From Aquincola sp. (GTDB lineage Bacteria > Pseudomonadota > Gammaproteobacteria > Burkholderiales > Burkholderiaceae_C): a stretch of 8,649 nucleotides of DNA. The notes beneath the pieces were generated by a model. That model was not told where the DNA came from and searched no databases. It worked only from the letters and a program-made list of their open reading frames with translations. The DNA is taken from assembly GCA_029884035.1 (NCBI GenBank), contig JAOUIM010000137.1, positions 1 through 8,649 of the forward strand, written 5' to 3'. The position numbers and the translations under genes were made by a program. Shown in pieces: positions 6,033-8,649 of the stretch (its first letter is position 1; each line of letters opens with the position of its first letter).

Positions 6033-6041
6033 GCAGATCGC

Positions 6042-7832
6042 TCAGGCGGCTGGCACGTCGACGAAGCGCCAGATGTCTCGCATGAACGGGTGGCGCCAGT
6101 AGTGCCGGGTTCCCGGCTGGACGAGGTCGAGCACGATGCGGTGGCCATGCACCTTGAACGGCATGTAGGCGACCAGCAGGTCCTTGGCCTGGCGCATCGC
6201 CGCCTCGCGCTCGGGGCCGTCGGGCAAGGCGAGCTGGCGCTCGAACAGGCGGTCGAAGGCAGGCAGCTTGAAGCGAGGGTCGTTCGCCTCGCTGGCGTTG
6301 GGACCGTAGGCGATGGCAAGGAACAAGCCACCGTCGGGCGAGGCAGCGCTCCAGGCGTAGCCCCACATCATCAGCGTGCCGGCACGGCTTCTCTTCAGCA
6401 GTTCGGGCCAGGTAGAGACTTCGAACTCGATCTTCAGTCCCACCGCATCCATGCTGCGCCTCCACACCTCGTTGGCGGTGCGCGACCGCTGGTCGCTCAG
6501 CGTGGCCATCTTCAAAACGAGCGGCGCGCCGCCGGGCTGCTCGCGCCAACCGTCGCCGTCGCGGTCGACATAGCCGTACAGGTCGAGCAGGGCCTTGGCG
6601 CGCGCCGCGTCGAAGTCGCTCATCTCGCTCTTGTAAGCGGGGTCGTAGCCCGAGGTGAACGGCGCGACCGTCGACTGCGCGGGGATCGCCAGCCCGCCGA
6701 GCACACGGCGGATGTAGGTGTCGCCGTCGAAGGCCAGGCCGATCGCGCGTCGCAGCGCCACCTTGTCCGGCGTGTAGCCACCCACCAGCGGGTGCTCCAT
6801 GAAGAAGAAGCTCATCGTCATGTCCGGGCGCAGGCTCCTTTGCAGGCGCACGCCCTTGCGGCTGAGGAACGGCGCCAGCGCGCCGTTGGGCGCAGCGATC
6901 GAGGCATACGGCCCCGGCACCGCCAGCCAGGCGTACCCGCCGTTGAGGAAGGTCAGCCAGCGCGGCTGGTCCTCCTCGACGACATCGAGCACCACCTCGT
7001 CGACCAGCGGCAGCGACTTGCCGTGCAGCGACGCGGCGATCTCGCGCGCGAGCGGGTCGTCGGCCGGCGCGCCGCGATAGCTGCCGCCGCGCCACGAGGG
7101 CGAGCGCTCCAGCACGATGCGCGAGGCGCGGCGCCAGCCCTTCAGGCGGAACGCCCCGGTGCCCACCGGATGGGCGCCGATCTCGTCGCCATAGAACTCG
7201 ACGACCTCGCGCGCCACCGCGCCGCTATACGACGGGTCGGCCAGCGTGTAGACGAAGCGCGGGTTCGACATGCCCAGCGTGACGCGAAAGGTGTAGCGAT
7301 CCAGCACACGCGCACCGTCGACGGCCGTGTCGTAGTCGAACGGTTGGCGCGACTTGAGCGCGCGCTCGCGCAACTCGGCGAGGCCCGGCAGCTTGAGCGT
7401 CTCGAAGACGTAGAGATCGCTCGAGTTGTACTTGGGGTCGTAGAAGCGCTTGATCGCGTAGACGTAATCGGCCGCGGTCAGCTCGCGCGGCCGGCCCTTG
7501 AAGGCCGGGTCCGCGGCGAAGAAGATGCCCGGCGCGATGCGGATGGTGAACACCCTGCCGTCGCCCGAGATCTCCGGCAGCGCCGTCGCGGTGGCGGGCA
7601 CCAGCCGTGCCGGCCGTGCGAGGTAGTCGTACGTCAACGGCGCTTCGAGGATGTGCGAGAGGATGGTCGAGGTGTTGAGGTCGCTGTTGGTTTGTGGCGG
7701 GTCGAGTGTGGTCTCGGGCGAAACCAGCGGCAGCCGAAGCACCTTGCGCGCGGGGTGTACCGACGGCTGCGCGACCGCGGCGGCCGGCAGCGCAGCGCCG
7801 ACGGCCAACAGGTCGCGACGACGAAGGGTCAC
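6042..7832 (-). CDS. ABC transporter substrate-binding protein, family 5, Tat-like signal
   Basis: Periplasmic binding protein of the peptide/nickel/opine family (SBP family 5, DppA/OppA fold) that delivers a ligand to an ABC permease. The product is 596 residues. Residues 1-22 form a signal peptide with RRRDLL at 4-9, a hydrophobic Ala/Val core and AVA-Q as probable cleavage site; this fits a twin-arginine (Tat) signal. Family landmarks: VLRLPLVSPETTLDP at the mature start, LTAADYVYAIKRFYDP (118-133), HPVGTGAFRLKGW (221-233), and VGGYTPDKVALRRAIGLAFD (350-369). A DRDGDGWRE loop (423-431) resembles a calcium-binding EF-hand loop. The GTG at 7832 was chosen because it is the last start before the Arg motif and forms a GTGA overlap with the upstream paralog; a longer frame upstream lies over that paralog. 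Ligand unknown: peptides are the default guess. No permease or ATPase gene is in the window. Confidence 0.92.
   Translation of the reverse strand: MTLRRRDLLAVGAALPAAAVAQPSVHPARKVLRLPLVSPETTLDPPQTNSDLNTSTILSHILEAPLTYDYLARPARLVPATATALPEISGDGRVFTIRIAPGIFFAADPAFKGRPRELTAADYVYAIKRFYDPKYNSSDLYVFETLKLPGLAELRERALKSRQPFDYDTAVDGARVLDRYTFRVTLGMSNPRFVYTLADPSYSGAVAREVVEFYGDEIGAHPVGTGAFRLKGWRRASRIVLERSPSWRGGSYRGAPADDPLAREIAASLHGKSLPLVDEVVLDVVEEDQPRWLTFLNGGYAWLAVPGPYASIAAPNGALAPFLSRKGVRLQRSLRPDMTMSFFFMEHPLVGGYTPDKVALRRAIGLAFDGDTYIRRVLGGLAIPAQSTVAPFTSGYDPAYKSEMSDFDAARAKALLDLYGYVDRDGDGWREQPGGAPLVLKMATLSDQRSRTANEVWRRSMDAVGLKIEFEVSTWPELLKRSRAGTLMMWGYAWSAASPDGGLFLAIAYGPNASEANDPRFKLPAFDRLFERQLALPDGPEREAAMRQAKDLLVAYMPFKVHGHRIVLDLVQPGTRHYWRHPFMRDIWRFVDVPAA
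6541..6606. repeat. Near-identical segment shared with the upstream paralog (copy 1)
   Basis: These 66 nt match 8343-8408 at 62 positions by hand count, at a fixed offset of 1802 nt. The segment encodes the YGY-x-DRDGDGWRE region. It is the DNA-level trace of the gene duplication, or of later gene conversion, and not a separate mobile element. Confidence 0.75.
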
Positions 7833-8649
7833 TTCCTCGGTTTCTTCGACAGATCGATGTCGACCATGTGATACCACTCCTGCCAGAACAGCGGCCGGCG
7901 GAAGCCGATCACCCACGGGTACCACATGTCGGTGGAGATGCGGTGCACCGTGTTCTTGTACGGTGCGTAGGCCACCGCGATCTCCTTGGCGCGGCGGAAC
8001 AGCTCGAGCCGCTCGGGGCCGTCGGGCAGGACGTCCATCCGGTCGTAGATCGCATCGAGCTCGGCGTTCTTGAATCGCGCGAGGTTCTGGCCCCCCGCTT
8101 GCGGGCCATGGAAGCGTTGGAACGCACCCTGGCCGTCGGGATCGGCGGCCGAGCTCGCCAGGGACCAGACCTGCAGCTTGCCGGCGCGCGCGCTCTTCAA
8201 CTGCTCGGCCCACTTGCCGACGTTGAAGGTGGTCTTGACGCCGATCGCGTCGAGGTTCTTCTTCCACAGTGTGTCGAACTCGCGATTGACCTGCTCGGGC
8301 TGCGTCGAGCGAACGATCACCAGCGGCTTGCCGTCGGGCAGTTCGCGCCAGCCGTCGCCGTCGCGGTCGATGTAGCCGTACATGTCGAGCAGGGCCTTGG
8401 CGCGCGCCGGGTCGTAATCGCTGTTCTCGCTCTTGAACGCCGGGTCGTAGCCGTACAGGTTGGGAGAGACCGGAGACTGCGCCGGGATCGCCTGGCCGCG
8501 CCGGATGGTGCGGATCTCGGCGGCCATGTCCTGCGCCAGGTTCAGTGCCCGGCGAAGCGCGATCTTGTCCGGCGTGTAGCCGCCGACCACCGGGTCCTCC
8601 ATGTTGTAGTAGACGAGGCCGCTGTCGGAATTGACCTGACGCTTGGCCT
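7829..8649 (-). CDS. Paralogous substrate-binding protein, family 5 (5' end outside window)
   Basis: The C-terminal 272 residues of a second family-5 substrate-binding protein; the coding frame is open to the right edge, so the signal peptide and first domain are not visible. Recognisable parts are MEDPVVGGYTPDKIALRRAL, GYDPAFKSENSDYDPARAKALLD, the DRDGDGWRE loop, VLPDGPERLELFRRAKEIAVAYAPYK, and a Trp/Tyr-rich end (GFRRPLFWQEWYHMVDID). It aligns without gaps to the downstream paralog from MEHP/MEDP to DGDGWRE, with 61 of 87 residues identical by hand count, then falls to roughly 40 percent. Its last codons form GTGA with the next gene's start, so both are probably made from one transcript. 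The ligand may differ because the C-terminal portions differ and the two ends are unlike each other. An ATG at 8602 is internal, not the start. Confidence 0.92.
   Translation of the reverse strand, partial: AKRQVNSDSGLVYYNMEDPVVGGYTPDKIALRRALNLAQDMAAEIRTIRRGQAIPAQSPVSPNLYGYDPAFKSENSDYDPARAKALLDMYGYIDRDGDGWRELPDGKPLVIVRSTQPEQVNREFDTLWKKNLDAIGVKTTFNVGKWAEQLKSARAGKLQVWSLASSAADPDGQGAFQRFHGPQAGGQNLARFKNAELDAIYDRMDVLPDGPERLELFRRAKEIAVAYAPYKNTVHRISTDMWYPWVIGFRRPLFWQEWYHMVDIDLSKKPRK
8343..8408. repeat. Near-identical segment shared with the downstream paralog (copy 2)
   Basis: Second copy of the 66-nt segment at 6541-6606; four differences by hand count. It lies inside the partial binding-protein gene. 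Confidence 0.75.

Noticed and set aside
5139..7871. 910-codon open frame on the plus strand
   Set aside because: It runs antisense to the sigma, anti-sigma and binding-protein genes. It is rich in Arg/Ala/His with no recognisable domain, as expected for a shadow frame in GC-rich DNA.

Overview
The window is GC-rich (about two thirds by eye) and densely coded, with short gaps and ATGA/GTGA overlaps. The gene families and the pyrE/exonuclease III pairing suggest a betaproteobacterium of the order Burkholderiales (Rubrivivax/Methylibium/Comamonadaceae-like). This placement is inferred from gene content and protein style; no marker gene for taxonomy is present. I saw no tRNA, rRNA, CRISPR array, insertion sequence or phage gene.

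Layout, left to right. (1) 1-366, minus: the 5' part of a secreted DUF4124-like protein that runs off the left edge. (2) 394-1074, minus: pyrE, the orotate phosphoribosyltransferase of pyrimidine synthesis. (3) 1102-1887, plus: an exonuclease III (xth) diverging from pyrE with only 27 nt between the two start codons. It is the only plus-strand gene. (4) 1893-5943, minus: an unbroken same-strand cluster read in the order ECF sigma factor, (26-codon candidate small ORF), membrane anti-sigma factor, AmpG-like muropeptide permease, M48 metalloprotease. (5) 6042-8649, minus: two paralogous family-5 substrate-binding proteins in tandem, joined by a 4-nt overlap. The upstream one is cut by the right edge.

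How the parts may work together. The sigma/anti-sigma pair looks like a cell-envelope signalling switch. A good candidate ECF-type promoter (GGAAT, 17 nt, CGTA) lies just upstream of the sigma gene, as expected for autoregulation. The anti-sigma factor has one membrane helix but none of the cysteines of the common zinc-binding anti-sigma type. Two envelope genes follow on the same strand: ampG (import of peptidoglycan fragments) and a periplasmic M48 protease with a Tat-like signal peptide. Their overlap by 4 nt indicates co-translation. Whether sigma/anti-sigma and ampG/M48 form one transcript is open: 69 nt containing a GC-rich palindrome separate them.

The most unusual detail is the gap between sigma and anti-sigma. 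It is filled exactly by a 26-codon ORF whose two ends both read TGA-C-ATG, suggesting a stop-and-restart translational relay. The rest of the window is mostly recognisable housekeeping and transport genes; I do not see clear evidence of a wholly new system.
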